Of a stretch of DNA of 22,306 nucleotides, positions 1 to 7,316 are shown in pieces. Position 1 is the stretch's first letter. Each line of letters begins with the position of its first letter. The notes under the pieces are model-generated. The model was not told where the DNA came from and did no database searches. It saw only the letters and a program-made list of their open reading frames with translations. The position numbers and the translations under genes are program-made. This DNA is from an uncultured Clostridia bacterium (GTDB lineage Bacteria; Bacillota; Clostridia; Christensenellales; UBA1242): the NCBI GenBank assembly GCA_947631875.1, contig CANRMV010000005.1:1-22306 (forward strand). The letters run 5' to 3'.

Positions 1-227
1 GAGCCAATCTCAACCGCAACATCCTCTTTTTTGCCTTGAATAAAATTGGCAAGAATAACACTGTCGGAAGTGAAAGTATATAGGTTTTTGTTTTGAATTA
101 TTTTCAAATTATTGCATTGCAAATCTTCAATTCTTTCACTTTTTTGCAAAAAAACATCATTTTTTTGCATTTTTTCGCTATTTTTTTCAATTTTTTCGTC
201 ATTTTTTGCAATTTTTGTTTTTCCCAT
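1..227 (-). CDS. trmN6: tRNA1(Val) (adenine(37)-N6)-methyltransferase, N-terminal part (cut by window edge)
   Basis: The frame starts at ATG 225-227 and stays open to position 1, so only about the first 75 residues are present. From about residue 36 it reads ERIEDLQ, then LKIIQNKNLYTFTSDSVILANF, then VAVEIG at the edge. This matches the N-terminus of the TrmN6/YabB family: an ERxDDL-type start, a LKIIQ segment, a D-x-V/I-LLxxF segment and the start of the SAM-binding motif I (normally DIGTGTG). Family members methylate N6 of A37 in tRNA1Val using S-adenosylmethionine. The position after holB and ricT matches Bacillus yabB and supports the call. A GGAAA Shine-Dalgarno-like sequence lies 6-7 bases before the ATG. 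The first ~35 residues are an odd Lys/Asn/Glu-rich repeat-like stretch (KNDEKIEKNSEKMQKND) not expected in the family. The catalytic NPPY motif is outside the window, so the call rests on the N-terminus and gene order. Confidence 0.72.
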   Translation of the reverse strand, partial: MGKTKIAKNDEKIEKNSEKMQKNDVFLQKSERIEDLQCNNLKIIQNKNLYTFTSDSVILANFIQGKKEDVAVEIG

Positions 228-244
228 AAAAATTTCCTTTTTTT

Positions 245-270
245 AAAAAAGGGCTTTTGTTTTAGCCCTT
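245..270 (-). terminator. Intrinsic terminator-like hairpin after ricT
   Basis: On the minus strand AAGGGCT (264-270) pairs perfectly with AGCCCTT (249-255) across an 8-base A-rich loop and is followed by six T residues. The ricT stop codon TAA (262-264) sits at the stem-loop junction. The hairpin ends just before the trmN6 ribosome binding site, so it may be a partial terminator or attenuator rather than the end of the operon. Confidence 0.65.
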
Positions 271-1074
271 AAATTTAATCTCTTCAAGTGGATATGTTTT
301 AATTTCGCTGTCATCGCCATCCACAAACTTAACATCCACTTCTCTCTTCAACAGGTCGTTAAACACAACCTTTCCTTTGCCATCTTTGGTTGACACCTCT
401 GTTCCCACCTTTGGCATAACTTTGAGTGCATCTTGATAAACAGGATTTTCGTAAGAGAGGCAGCACATAAGTTTTCCGCAAAGCCCACTTATGCTTTGAG
501 GGTTAAGTGAAAGATTTTGATTTTTTGCCATTTTCATGGAAACATGGTCAAATTCGCCAAAGTTTTGCACGCAGCAACAAATTTTTCCGCATGGGCCAAA
601 GCCGCCAAGCATTCTAACCGCATCTCGGCTTCCAATTTGCCTAAGTTCCACCCTCTTTTTAAGTGTTTCAGCAAGTTTCTTAACGAGGTCACGAAAATCC
701 ACACGATTGTCCGCAGTGAAATTTATAATGTAGCGCGAATTGTCAAAACTTGCCTCAACTTTCACAATTTTCATTTCCAAGTTGAACTCTTTAATTAAAC
801 TTTTCACGGTTGGTGCAAGTTTTTCTGCTTCCAAATCAAATTTCTCTGCATCCTTAACTTCTTTTTCCGTTGCTTTTCTTAAAACATTTTTCAGTGACGA
901 AACCAAATCTTCGGCTGAAATTTTGTCCTGCTCTTTAACAACAACTCCAAGATCGTTTCCTTTTTCTGTTTCAACAACAACATAATCGCCACGTTTCAAA
1001 TCGTTTCCATTTGGCGCAAAAGAATATATGTGATTGCTGTTTTTAAACTTCACTCCAACAACATCTATTTGCAT
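262..1074 (-). CDS. ricT: RicT (YaaT), PSP1-domain iron-sulfur regulatory protein
   Basis: This 270-residue protein is full length for RicT/YaaT. The N-terminal half has the VGVKF start and the RGDYVVVET segment of the family, and the PSP1 domain covers roughly residues 60-150. The signature cysteine region follows: C162, C166, C167 and C168 in GPCGKICCC, then C199, C204 and C205 in LCGKLMCC, with the family segment MAKNQNLSLNP (182-192) between them. In Bacillus subtilis, RicT acts with RicA and RicF in a [4Fe-4S] complex that stimulates RNase Y-dependent mRNA maturation and affects sporulation, competence and biofilm formation. Whether this organism sporulates cannot be seen here. Start ATG 1072-1074 overlaps the end of holB by 10 bases and has a strong GGAGGTG ribosome binding site, so the two are co-transcribed. 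The Bacillus neighbour yabA is missing between this gene and trmN6. Confidence 0.93.
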   Translation of the reverse strand: MQIDVVGVKFKNSNHIYSFAPNGNDLKRGDYVVVETEKGNDLGVVVKEQDKISAEDLVSSLKNVLRKATEKEVKDAEKFDLEAEKLAPTVKSLIKEFNLEMKIVKVEASFDNSRYIINFTADNRVDFRDLVKKLAETLKKRVELRQIGSRDAVRMLGGFGPCGKICCCVQNFGEFDHVSMKMAKNQNLSLNPQSISGLCGKLMCCLSYENPVYQDALKVMPKVGTEVSTKDGKGKVVFNDLLKREVDVKFVDGDDSEIKTYPLEEIKFKG

Positions 1075-2021
1075 AAATATTTCACCTCCAACATCTTTAA
1101 CAGCAAATTGTCAACTGCAACTGTTAGATTTGCGTTAAACTCTCTTTTTTCAACAAACTTTGAAATCAATTTTGAAATTTCACAAAGCGCTTCCACAGAA
1201 AACTCTGGCTCAACATCCTTCAAATCGGATTTGTAAGGCGTGAGCGAAATTAAATCTTCGCTGTCACATTTCAATTTGATGATGTCCTCAACTGCCACAC
1301 TCAAAACTTTTAAAATTATGTCTGTGAAGCCTTGCAAATCCAAAAAGGTTTTTGAAAATTTCACAACTTGTTTGCTTGACTTCATTTCGGTGAGCAAACT
1401 GATGGCAAATTTTGTCACTTGTGGAAGGTTTTCATTTCTTGCCAAAGCAAGCGTCTGACCAACATATCCTCCGCCCAAAATGCAAGCGAGTTCATCAAGG
1501 CAAACCCTCTCAATTTCCTGCTTGGAAAGTGGAGAAATTTTGATTTTTTCGCACCTGGATTTTATTGTTGGCAAAACACGCTCTTCGCTTTTGGCGCTAA
1601 TCAAAAAATAAACATTTTTTGGTGGCTCTTCAAGCACTTTCAAAAGTTTGTTTTGTGCCTCGTCTGTGGACACATCAATGTTGTTTATGATAAACACTTT
1701 TTTTGGCAAATTCACAGGCTTAACAAAACACTCCGTTACAATTTCGTTGGCATCGGCAACTAAAAGTTTTTGCCCGTTTTTTGGAAACACTTTAATGTCA
1801 AGGTCAATTCCCTCTTCAATTCTCAAAAATTCTGCACTGCTTTCATTGAACATATCAAAAGTTTCATATTCAAGAAGTAAAGCCGCCAAAACCAAAACTT
1901 TTGAGGATGTGTAATCATCTTCGCAAATAAACAAGGTGGAGTTCTTAACAACTCCCGCCTCTTTTTTTGAAACAAACTCCTTAAAGAAAGGTTGATTTTT
2001 GATAATTTCTGTGAAATTCAT
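1065..2021 (-). CDS. holB: DNA polymerase III delta' subunit (clamp loader)
   Basis: This 318-residue protein fits the usual delta-prime length. The diagnostic stretch is NKLLKVLEEPP (124-134) followed by TIKSRC (152-157), the conserved clamp-loader segment with the SRC sensor-1/arginine-finger motif. A Walker B-like strand KVFIINNID lies at 108-116. The N-terminus has no GxxGxGK P-loop, as expected for delta-prime, which does not hydrolyse ATP but stimulates its partners in the clamp-loader ring that loads the beta sliding clamp. The C-terminal third is weakly conserved and helical, consistent with the collar domain. Stop TAG at 1065-1067 lies within the ricT start region. There is no Shine-Dalgarno sequence before ATG 2019-2021; instead a promoter-like sequence ends 6 bases before the ATG. 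The Bacillus upstream neighbours tmk, yaaQ and yaaR are absent here. Confidence 0.9.
   Translation of the reverse strand: MNFTEIIKNQPFFKEFVSKKEAGVVKNSTLFICEDDYTSSKVLVLAALLLEYETFDMFNESSAEFLRIEEGIDLDIKVFPKNGQKLLVADANEIVTECFVKPVNLPKKVFIINNIDVSTDEAQNKLLKVLEEPPKNVYFLISAKSEERVLPTIKSRCEKIKISPLSKQEIERVCLDELACILGGGYVGQTLALARNENLPQVTKFAISLLTEMKSSKQVVKFSKTFLDLQGFTDIILKVLSVAVEDIIKLKCDSEDLISLTPYKSDLKDVEPEFSVEALCEISKLISKFVEKREFNANLTVAVDNLLLKMLEVKYLCK
1083..1089 (-). promoter_or_regulatory. Ribosome binding site of ricT inside the end of holB
   Basis: The minus strand reads GGAGGTG, 8 bases before the ricT ATG. It is the strongest Shine-Dalgarno match in the window and lies within the last codons of holB. 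ricT can therefore be translated independently although the two genes overlap. Confidence 0.8.
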
Positions 2022-2027
2022 AAATAA

Positions 2028-2056
2028 ATTTTAGCATAAACATCAAAAAAAAGCAA
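2028..2056 (-). promoter_or_regulatory. Promoter of holB, extended -10 type, probably leaderless
   Basis: On the minus strand TTGCTT (2051-2056, -35-like) is followed by a 17-base spacer and TAAAAT (2028-2033, -10), with TGC (2034-2036) forming an extended -10. Only six bases (2022-2027) separate the -10 from the holB ATG, so transcription should start at or next to the start codon. The site lies just downstream of a terminator, which fits an independent transcription unit. The -35 matches the consensus at 3 of 6 positions. Confidence 0.6.
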
Positions 2057-2074
2057 ATATTTGTTTTTAACAAT

Positions 2075-2100
2075 AAAAAAACTCTTAAAAAAGAGTTCTT
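2075..2100 (-). terminator. Intrinsic terminator after the P-type ATPase
   Basis: The minus strand forms AACTCTT (2091-2097), a TTTT loop and AAGAGTT (2080-2086), followed by a run of T (2075-2081). Extra A-T and G-T pairs can lengthen the stem to about 10 pairs. The ATPase stop TAA (2085-2087) is part of the hairpin. The stem is AT-rich and only moderately strong, but its position before the holB promoter supports it. Confidence 0.65.
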
Positions 2101-4703
2101 TTTTTCTTTCTGCCACGCACAAATCGTTCAATCGCCTTGTAAATTTCGCCAATTATTATAATTGAAAGTGAAAGCCCCAGCACCACAAGCCAGCAAATAA
2201 AATCCAATTTTTGCAACTTTAAGATTTGTGTCAGATTTGTGGTTGCAATAAGCGCCAAAAGCCCAAAACCCAAAAGCAGCGAAAGCAGAAAAAGTTTGTT
2301 TTTAAACGGATTGGATTTAAAGCAAAAATCGTTTGTTCGCGCAGTGAACATATAGAAAAGTTGTATGAGATTTAAGGTGTAAAAAGCCATAGTTATTGCT
2401 GTGATTTCGCTGTAATAACACAATCCGAACAAATATGCGCCCATTGTGAGTAGCGTTTGAATTGCGCCCAGCACAAAGATGCTTGTGCCAACACCTCCGC
2501 CAAACAGCCCCTGTTTTGGATTTCTTGGCTTTTGCAGCATAACTTCGCTTTCAACAGGCTCAACCCCAAGTGCAATCGCCGGAAAACTGTCGGTGATTAG
2601 GTTCACAAACAAAATTTGAACAGGCAGCAAAAAGGTGTATCCCGGCAATATGATCGTGATAAGAAACAGCGCCAAAATCTCTGCCATGTTGGCAGAGAAA
2701 AGATATTTTATTGTTTTTTGAATGTTGCTGTAAATTTTTCTTCCCTCTTCAACCGCAACAATTATGCTGGCAAAATTGTCATCCGTAATCAAAATGTCGG
2801 CAACATCCTTTGTTACATCTGTGCCCGTTTTGCCCATGCCAATTCCAATGTCAGCCTTTTTCAAACTTGGCGCGTCATTCACCCCATCGCCCGTCATTGC
2901 CACAACATGTCCTCGTTGTTTCAGCGCCTCCACAATTATCACTTTATGTTGTGGGCTGACGCGTGCAAAAACACTCTTCTTTTCAACAATTTCGCTGAAT
3001 TGCTCTTTTGAAAGTTTGTCTATTTCTTCGCCAGATATAACATCACTTGCATCTTTAACAATCCCCACTTTTTTGGCAATCGCAAAGGCCGTGTCCTTAT
3101 AGTCACCCGTTATCATCACCGGCCGCATGCCAGCCTTGCGACATTTTTTAACCGCCGCTTCAATTTCTGGTCTTGGAGGGTCTTGCAAGCCGCAAAGACC
3201 CAAAAAGACAAAGTTTTCTTCCACAATTTTGTTTTCTTGCTGCGTTTTGAAGGCAAAACTAATCACCCTCAACGCCTTTTCGCACATCTTTTCGTTTTGG
3301 AGAAAAATCTGCTTTTTTGTGAGTTCGTCAAGTGGCAAAATTTCGCCATTTTTTAAATAGGAATTGCATCGCGCCAAAACTCTGTCAAGCGCACCCTTCA
3401 TAAAACAAGTTTTTTGCCCTTTAAAGTTATTAAGTGTGCTCATAAGTTTTCTTTCGGAGTTAAATGCTATGTCGCAAAGGCGTGGAAAGTTTTTTTCGGC
3501 TTCAAATTTATCAACTCCATTTTTCTTGGCAAACTCTGCAAGTGCCACTTCGGTTGAGCCGCCTTGAAAACCGCTTTTGCCAATTTGAACATCATTGCAA
3601 AGAACCATACAATTTAAAAAAATGTCAAAATTTTGGCTTTTTTTGTCAAAAAAAGTGAAAAATTCGGTTGTTTTCATCTTATTTTGAGTTATAGTTCCCG
3701 TTTTGTCAGAACAAATCACATCACAAGCGCCAAGCGTTTCCACTGCGTGCATTCGCTTTACTATGGCTTTCTGCTTGGACAATTTTGCCATTCCCAAACT
3801 CATGATTATTGTTATCACCGCCGGCAAACTTTCTGGAATTGCGGCCACAGAAATTGCAACAGCGGTTAAAAAAGCGCGCATGATGTGGCTTGGATCACAC
3901 ACAACTTCCAAAATGAAAGTTGTCCCTGCAACAAGCAAAATCAAATAAGTTAAAATTTTTCCAACACCCTGAATATTTTTTTGAAGTGGCGTGAGTTCTT
4001 TTTTTGTTTCCTTTAAACTCTCAGCAATTTTGCCAATTTCCGTTTCTTTGCCAAGCCCAACAACAATTCCTTTGCCGTGCCCGTTTTCAACAATGCTGGA
4101 ACTGTATGCCATGTTCTTTCGCTCCGCCAAGTTTGTTTCCGCACTGTAAATCGCGTTGGCGTTCTTTTCAACCGGCTCGCTTTCACCCGTTAAAGCCGCC
4201 TCGTTGATTTTTAAATTGGATGTTTCAATAAGCCGCAAATCAGCAGGAACAATGCATCCCGAATTTAACAAAACAACATCGCCATGCACAAGGTCGTTTG
4301 TTTTTATTTTTAAAACTTTGCCCTCTCGCACAACCAAAGTTTCTGGCTCGGTCATGTTTTTCAAACTCTCGATTGCTTTTTCGCTCTTTCGCTCTTGAAA
4401 AACTCCAAAAAGGGCGTTCATTATAACAATGCCCAAGATAATTGCGCCGTCAACAATCTCGCCGCTGGATCTTTTCACCAAACCTATAACAACAGACACC
4501 ACCCCTGAGATGAGCAGCACCAAAACCATCAAATCTTTTATTTGTGCCAAAAATTTTGAAACAAAACTTTGTTTTTTCTCTTTTTTTATCAGCAATTTTT
4601 GCGCATCGGCAGTTCTTTGTGAAACTTTTTCCTGTGAAAGCCCATCCTTGCCTGTGCCGAAATCCAAAATCACCTCTTCAACAGATTTGCAATATTCTTT
4701 CAT
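2085..4703 (-). CDS. Calcium-transporting P-type ATPase (type IIA)
   Basis: An 872-residue ion pump, the same size as bacterial SERCA-like Ca2+ ATPases. Motifs in order (from ATG 4701-4703): TGES of the actuator domain (172-175), PESLP in M4 (290-294; PEGLP is usual), DKTGT with phosphorylated aspartate D333, KGA of the nucleotide-binding domain (436-438), TGD (about 532-534) and TGDGVNDAP hinge (604-612). Ca2+ ligand positions known from SERCA are kept: E291 in M4, N672 and E675 in M5 (SANMAE), N701 and D705 in M6 (NLITD). Four more C-terminal helices and a basic tail (RGRKKKR) follow. It should export Ca2+ from the cytoplasm using ATP; Mn2+ transport cannot be excluded. The frame also allows TTG at 4722-4724, seven residues earlier; neither start has a clear Shine-Dalgarno sequence, and I prefer the ATG because MKEYCKSVEEV matches the family N-terminus. 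It lies 41 bases after uppP, probably in the same transcript. Confidence 0.92.
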   Translation of the reverse strand: MKEYCKSVEEVILDFGTGKDGLSQEKVSQRTADAQKLLIKKEKKQSFVSKFLAQIKDLMVLVLLISGVVSVVIGLVKRSSGEIVDGAIILGIVIMNALFGVFQERKSEKAIESLKNMTEPETLVVREGKVLKIKTNDLVHGDVVLLNSGCIVPADLRLIETSNLKINEAALTGESEPVEKNANAIYSAETNLAERKNMAYSSSIVENGHGKGIVVGLGKETEIGKIAESLKETKKELTPLQKNIQGVGKILTYLILLVAGTTFILEVVCDPSHIMRAFLTAVAISVAAIPESLPAVITIIMSLGMAKLSKQKAIVKRMHAVETLGACDVICSDKTGTITQNKMKTTEFFTFFDKKSQNFDIFLNCMVLCNDVQIGKSGFQGGSTEVALAEFAKKNGVDKFEAEKNFPRLCDIAFNSERKLMSTLNNFKGQKTCFMKGALDRVLARCNSYLKNGEILPLDELTKKQIFLQNEKMCEKALRVISFAFKTQQENKIVEENFVFLGLCGLQDPPRPEIEAAVKKCRKAGMRPVMITGDYKDTAFAIAKKVGIVKDASDVISGEEIDKLSKEQFSEIVEKKSVFARVSPQHKVIIVEALKQRGHVVAMTGDGVNDAPSLKKADIGIGMGKTGTDVTKDVADILITDDNFASIIVAVEEGRKIYSNIQKTIKYLFSANMAEILALFLITIILPGYTFLLPVQILFVNLITDSFPAIALGVEPVESEVMLQKPRNPKQGLFGGGVGTSIFVLGAIQTLLTMGAYLFGLCYYSEITAITMAFYTLNLIQLFYMFTARTNDFCFKSNPFKNKLFLLSLLLGFGLLALIATTNLTQILKLQKLDFICWLVVLGLSLSIIIIGEIYKAIERFVRGRKKKRTLF

Positions 4704-4744
4704 AGAAAATATTTTATTGTCCAAGTTGTTTCAAATATGCTAAA

Positions 4745-5500
4745 TCAAACAATAAAAAGTGAGATGACTGAAAGAGCGATGAGATACAAAGAAAAGTAGT
4801 GAAGTTTTGCTTTTTGTGTGAATTTAAGCATAACTTTTATGGCAAAAATCCCAACTAAAAATGCCGTTAAAAAGGAAACTATTGTTGGAAAAACAGGCAA
4901 ATTAATTTGAATGCCTTTTGTTGCAACCTCAAAGATTTCCATTAAAAGCGAGAGCAAAATGATTGGAATTGACATCAAAAAGGAAAATTTTGTGACGCTG
5001 TCACTTTCTGCTCCACAAGAAAGCCCCGCCCCAATCGTTGAGCCAGAACGGGAAATTCCCGGAAAAACAGCAAAGCCCTGTGCAACTCCCATGAAAAAAG
5101 CGGTTTTCAAATTTAAACAATTTTGAGTTTTACGCTTTGCCAGCATTTGGCTTATACACAAAATTAAAGCGGTTATAGCAAAACAAATTGGCAAGAATTC
5201 ACCAACAAAAGCCATTTTCACAAGCGGCATAAGCACAAGCACAATCAAACAAGTTGGAATTGTTGCCACAGCAAGCATAATTGTTTGATTTGAAAAAGGG
5301 TGTTTTATCATTGTCCAAATGTCCTTATGAAAAACAACCACTATTGAAAGCAATGTGGCTATGTGCAAAAGAATGCTTAAAAACAAACTTTCTTCCATGT
5401 GAAAAACCTTAGACAAAAGCACAATGTGTCCAGACGAGGAAACAGGCAAAAACTCAGTTAGTCCCTGCACCAACCCCAAAACAAATAAAGCAAGAAGCAT
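4745..5500 (-). CDS. uppP: Undecaprenyl-diphosphatase (UppP/BacA family)
   Basis: A 251-residue, very hydrophobic multi-pass membrane protein. It carries both family motifs: QGLTEFLPVSSSGH at residues 12-25 (the E/Q-xxx-E motif and a conserved histidine) and PGISRSGST at 147-155 with the catalytic arginine R151. The enzyme dephosphorylates undecaprenyl pyrophosphate to undecaprenyl phosphate, recycling the lipid carrier used for peptidoglycan and other surface polymers; the family is also known for bacitracin resistance. It is slightly shorter than the usual 265-275 residues, but both motif regions and the final helix are present. Start ATG 5498-5500 has a clear AAGGAG ribosome binding site six to seven bases upstream. 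It begins 43 bases after the giant surface-protein frame ends, with a TATAAT box in the gap, and is followed closely by the Ca2+ ATPase. Confidence 0.95.
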   Translation of the reverse strand: MLLALFVLGLVQGLTEFLPVSSSGHIVLLSKVFHMEESLFLSILLHIATLLSIVVVFHKDIWTMIKHPFSNQTIMLAVATIPTCLIVLVLMPLVKMAFVGEFLPICFAITALILCISQMLAKRKTQNCLNLKTAFFMGVAQGFAVFPGISRSGSTIGAGLSCGAESDSVTKFSFLMSIPIILLSLLMEIFEVATKGIQINLPVFPTIVSFLTAFLVGIFAIKVMLKFTQKAKLHYFSLYLIALSVISLFIV

Positions 5501-5517
5501 ATTTTTCTCCTTGCTTT

Positions 5518-5523
5518 ATTATA
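5518..5523 (-). promoter_or_regulatory. Possible -10 box for uppP
   Basis: A perfect TATAAT lies on the minus strand in the 43-base gap between the giant surface-protein gene and uppP, about 18 bases before the uppP start and just ahead of its AAGGAG ribosome binding site. I see no good TTGACA-like -35 at 16-18 bases, so it is only a candidate. The two genes could also be co-transcribed. Confidence 0.35.
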
Positions 5524-5543
5524 TTGTTCTTTGATTTGAATTA

Positions 5544-7316
5544 TCATTTCTTTGCCATGTCTTCTCTTGTTTTCTTGCGTTTTCTTGCATAGAAGAATGC
5601 GATGAAAAGCACAATCACAAGAATTATGGCTGCTGGAATAATTAAATACAAATACCAATTTGAGCCCGTTCTCATATAGATATTTACATTTGGCCCTAAA
5701 ACTCCAAACAAGCCTAAGTAGTGAACTTCTTCATAGAAAATCGCATTATTAACGCCACTAATTTTGTGTCCATTAAAGTTGAATGTCCCGTCAAATGGAT
5801 TTTCTTTTGTGCCGATTGGTGTCCAAAATTTTTCATTGAGGTTTAGATCGTTTGTTAGGATGTAACTTGCTTTTGAATATTTTAAGCCACGTCTTGAAAC
5901 TGCTCCACTGTTCACAAGCCTCATCATCAAAATCAAGTCTTCAACAGATGTTATTCTGTATGGATCTTCATTTGACCCCCAACCAGACAACTGCTCATTT
6001 TCAAGGATTTCATCGTCCCAAATCTCTCGTTTGAATGTGATGTCAATGGCTATTGAGCCTTCGATTGAATTTTCTTCAATAAATGCTGTTGAAAGAACAA
6101 TTTTGCCATTTTCAAACAATTCTGGGTTGCTGTAAGAGTTGCCTTTGTTGGTTATCACAATTTGGCTTATTGAATATCTGCCATAAACAAGAATTTCAAT
6201 GATGATGTCACCCTCATTTAAGGCTGCTGTGAAAGCTTTGGCTTCTTGCCCTTGATAAAGAACTTGACCCGCATTTCTAACATTATTTTCATCCACTGCA
6301 CTTTCAAGCACATTTTCCAAATTGGTTGTGATGAACACAGAAACTCTTTGGCTCTCGAAGATTGGCATAATTGTTATTTCTGGCAAAGATGCTCCCCATG
6401 TGTTTGGACTGTATTCTTGCAAAATTTCAAATTGGAAATATTGATAGCCTTTTTCATAGCGCACATATTTGATGTTCTCAAACGCTTTAACATTTCCAAA
6501 AATGTCCTTATAGTTCCAAAGCAATCCATAATTTGGAGAAATGAAAATTTTTAATGTGATTGTGTCGCCAACTGCAACATTAATTTCAGTTGGATTGTTC
6601 CAAGCGCCAAGATCTTCACCTTTGAAGCCCTTTCGCCTTGCCTCCGATATGTTTCCATTTGCTCTATCATAATCAAATTTAACCAAAACGCTTTTTCCTG
6701 CAAACACAAGTCTCATTGAGAGTTGTGAATTTTGATTTGGTTTTACTGTGTAGGTTGAATTTGTTGAAGGTCTGCCAATCAAAGGATAAACGCTCCAAGA
6801 AACAAATCTATATCCTTCATCCGCTTCGGCAAAGACTGTGACCTCTTTTTCTGGATCATAATAGCCTCTTTGATTGAGTTCATAGGCACCGCCTCTGCTG
6901 CCTTCTTCATAGCCTTCTTGTGAAAGAGTGTATTTCCCAAGCCCGCCATCAATTTGAACGCTAATTTGTCTAAAATACCACAGTTCAACCCTGCATTCTG
7001 AATATGGGTCCGCCTCATCAGAAATCCAAGGAATGTTGTTTGATGAAGCAAAATTGGAAGTGTCTATGTAAGACCAATCTGATTCGCCTGGCCTACGCTG
7101 CGAAATTATCATTTTGTAGAACTCAAAACCAGCAACTTTTGGTGCAACAAAACGAATATCTATGCCATATGCAACTTCAATGCTCATAGGCTCTGTGAAA
7201 TAATACCATGAGTTGTAACTGTTCACGCCCGAAATCAAATCCTTTGCAGTGAGTTCCACGCCAAGTGAAGTTCTGAAAGAGAATGTGATTCTTGTTTTCA
7301 AGTAAGACATATACAA
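5544..7316 (-). CDS. C-terminal anchor-bearing part of the giant surface protein, separated by an in-frame stop
   Basis: A 590-residue frame in the same phase as the 4929-residue frame upstream, separated from it by TAA 7329-7331 and four codons. Possible starts are TTG 7314-7316 or ATG 7308-7310; neither has a Shine-Dalgarno sequence or a signal peptide, so it is unlikely to be an independent exported protein. The first residues (ISLYLYMSYLKTRITF, counting the codons after the stop) resemble the end of an Flg_new module begun before the stop. Next come a further Flg_new-like module with GYRFVSWSVYP (about 6786-6824), β-rich sequence, a GLUG-like region (about 5670-5990), one hydrophobic helix (about 5589-5655) and the basic tail ARKRKKTREDMAKK. 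No LPXTG sortase signal is present. It is probably the cell-surface anchor of the giant protein. Stop TGA is at 5544-5546. Confidence 0.75.
   Translation of the reverse strand: MYMSYLKTRITFSFRTSLGVELTAKDLISGVNSYNSWYYFTEPMSIEVAYGIDIRFVAPKVAGFEFYKMIISQRRPGESDWSYIDTSNFASSNNIPWISDEADPYSECRVELWYFRQISVQIDGGLGKYTLSQEGYEEGSRGGAYELNQRGYYDPEKEVTVFAEADEGYRFVSWSVYPLIGRPSTNSTYTVKPNQNSQLSMRLVFAGKSVLVKFDYDRANGNISEARRKGFKGEDLGAWNNPTEINVAVGDTITLKIFISPNYGLLWNYKDIFGNVKAFENIKYVRYEKGYQYFQFEILQEYSPNTWGASLPEITIMPIFESQRVSVFITTNLENVLESAVDENNVRNAGQVLYQGQEAKAFTAALNEGDIIIEILVYGRYSISQIVITNKGNSYSNPELFENGKIVLSTAFIEENSIEGSIAIDITFKREIWDDEILENEQLSGWGSNEDPYRITSVEDLILMMRLVNSGAVSRRGLKYSKASYILTNDLNLNEKFWTPIGTKENPFDGTFNFNGHKISGVNNAIFYEEVHYLGLFGVLGPNVNIYMRTGSNWYLYLIIPAAIILVIVLFIAFFYARKRKKTREDMAKK
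5589..5655 (-). other. C-terminal transmembrane anchor of the giant protein
   Basis: Encodes a hydrophobic run, IIPAAIILVIVLFIAFF, flanked by aromatic residues (WYLYL) and followed by ARKRKK. This is the arrangement of a single membrane-spanning anchor with a cytoplasmic basic tail, placing the rest of the protein outside the cell. Confidence 0.85.
5670..5990 (-). other. GLUG-like domain before the membrane anchor
   Basis: Encodes WGSNEDPYRITSVEDL, then SYILTNDLNLNEKFWTPIGT, then FDGTFNFNGHKISGV and HYLGLFGVLG. This is the order seen in GLUG-motif regions of surface proteins, including those near M26 IgA1 proteases: GSGTxxDPYxIxxxEDL, LTNDIDL, WTPIG, FxGxFDGNGHxI, GLFG. It is the only such region in the window. 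No protease motif accompanies it, so no enzymatic role is claimed. Confidence 0.75.

Noticed and set aside
4707..4712. TAAAAT before the ATPase ATG as a second leaderless promoter
   Set aside because: No TTG-containing -35 at 16-18 bases and no TGN extension, unlike the holB case.
5650..5690. YMRTG before the membrane helix as a sortase signal
   Set aside because: It shares only T and G with LPXTG, lacks the leucine and proline, and the basic tail after the helix is long; a plain membrane anchor explains it better.
5670..5990. M26 IgA1-protease based on GLUG similarity
   Set aside because: No HExxH zinc motif or peptidase domain is seen nearby; the GLUG-type region alone does not indicate protease activity.
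7308..7316. The anchor-bearing frame as an independent gene
   Set aside because: No Shine-Dalgarno sequence, promoter or signal peptide is present at the TTG or ATG, and its first residues complete a module begun before the stop.
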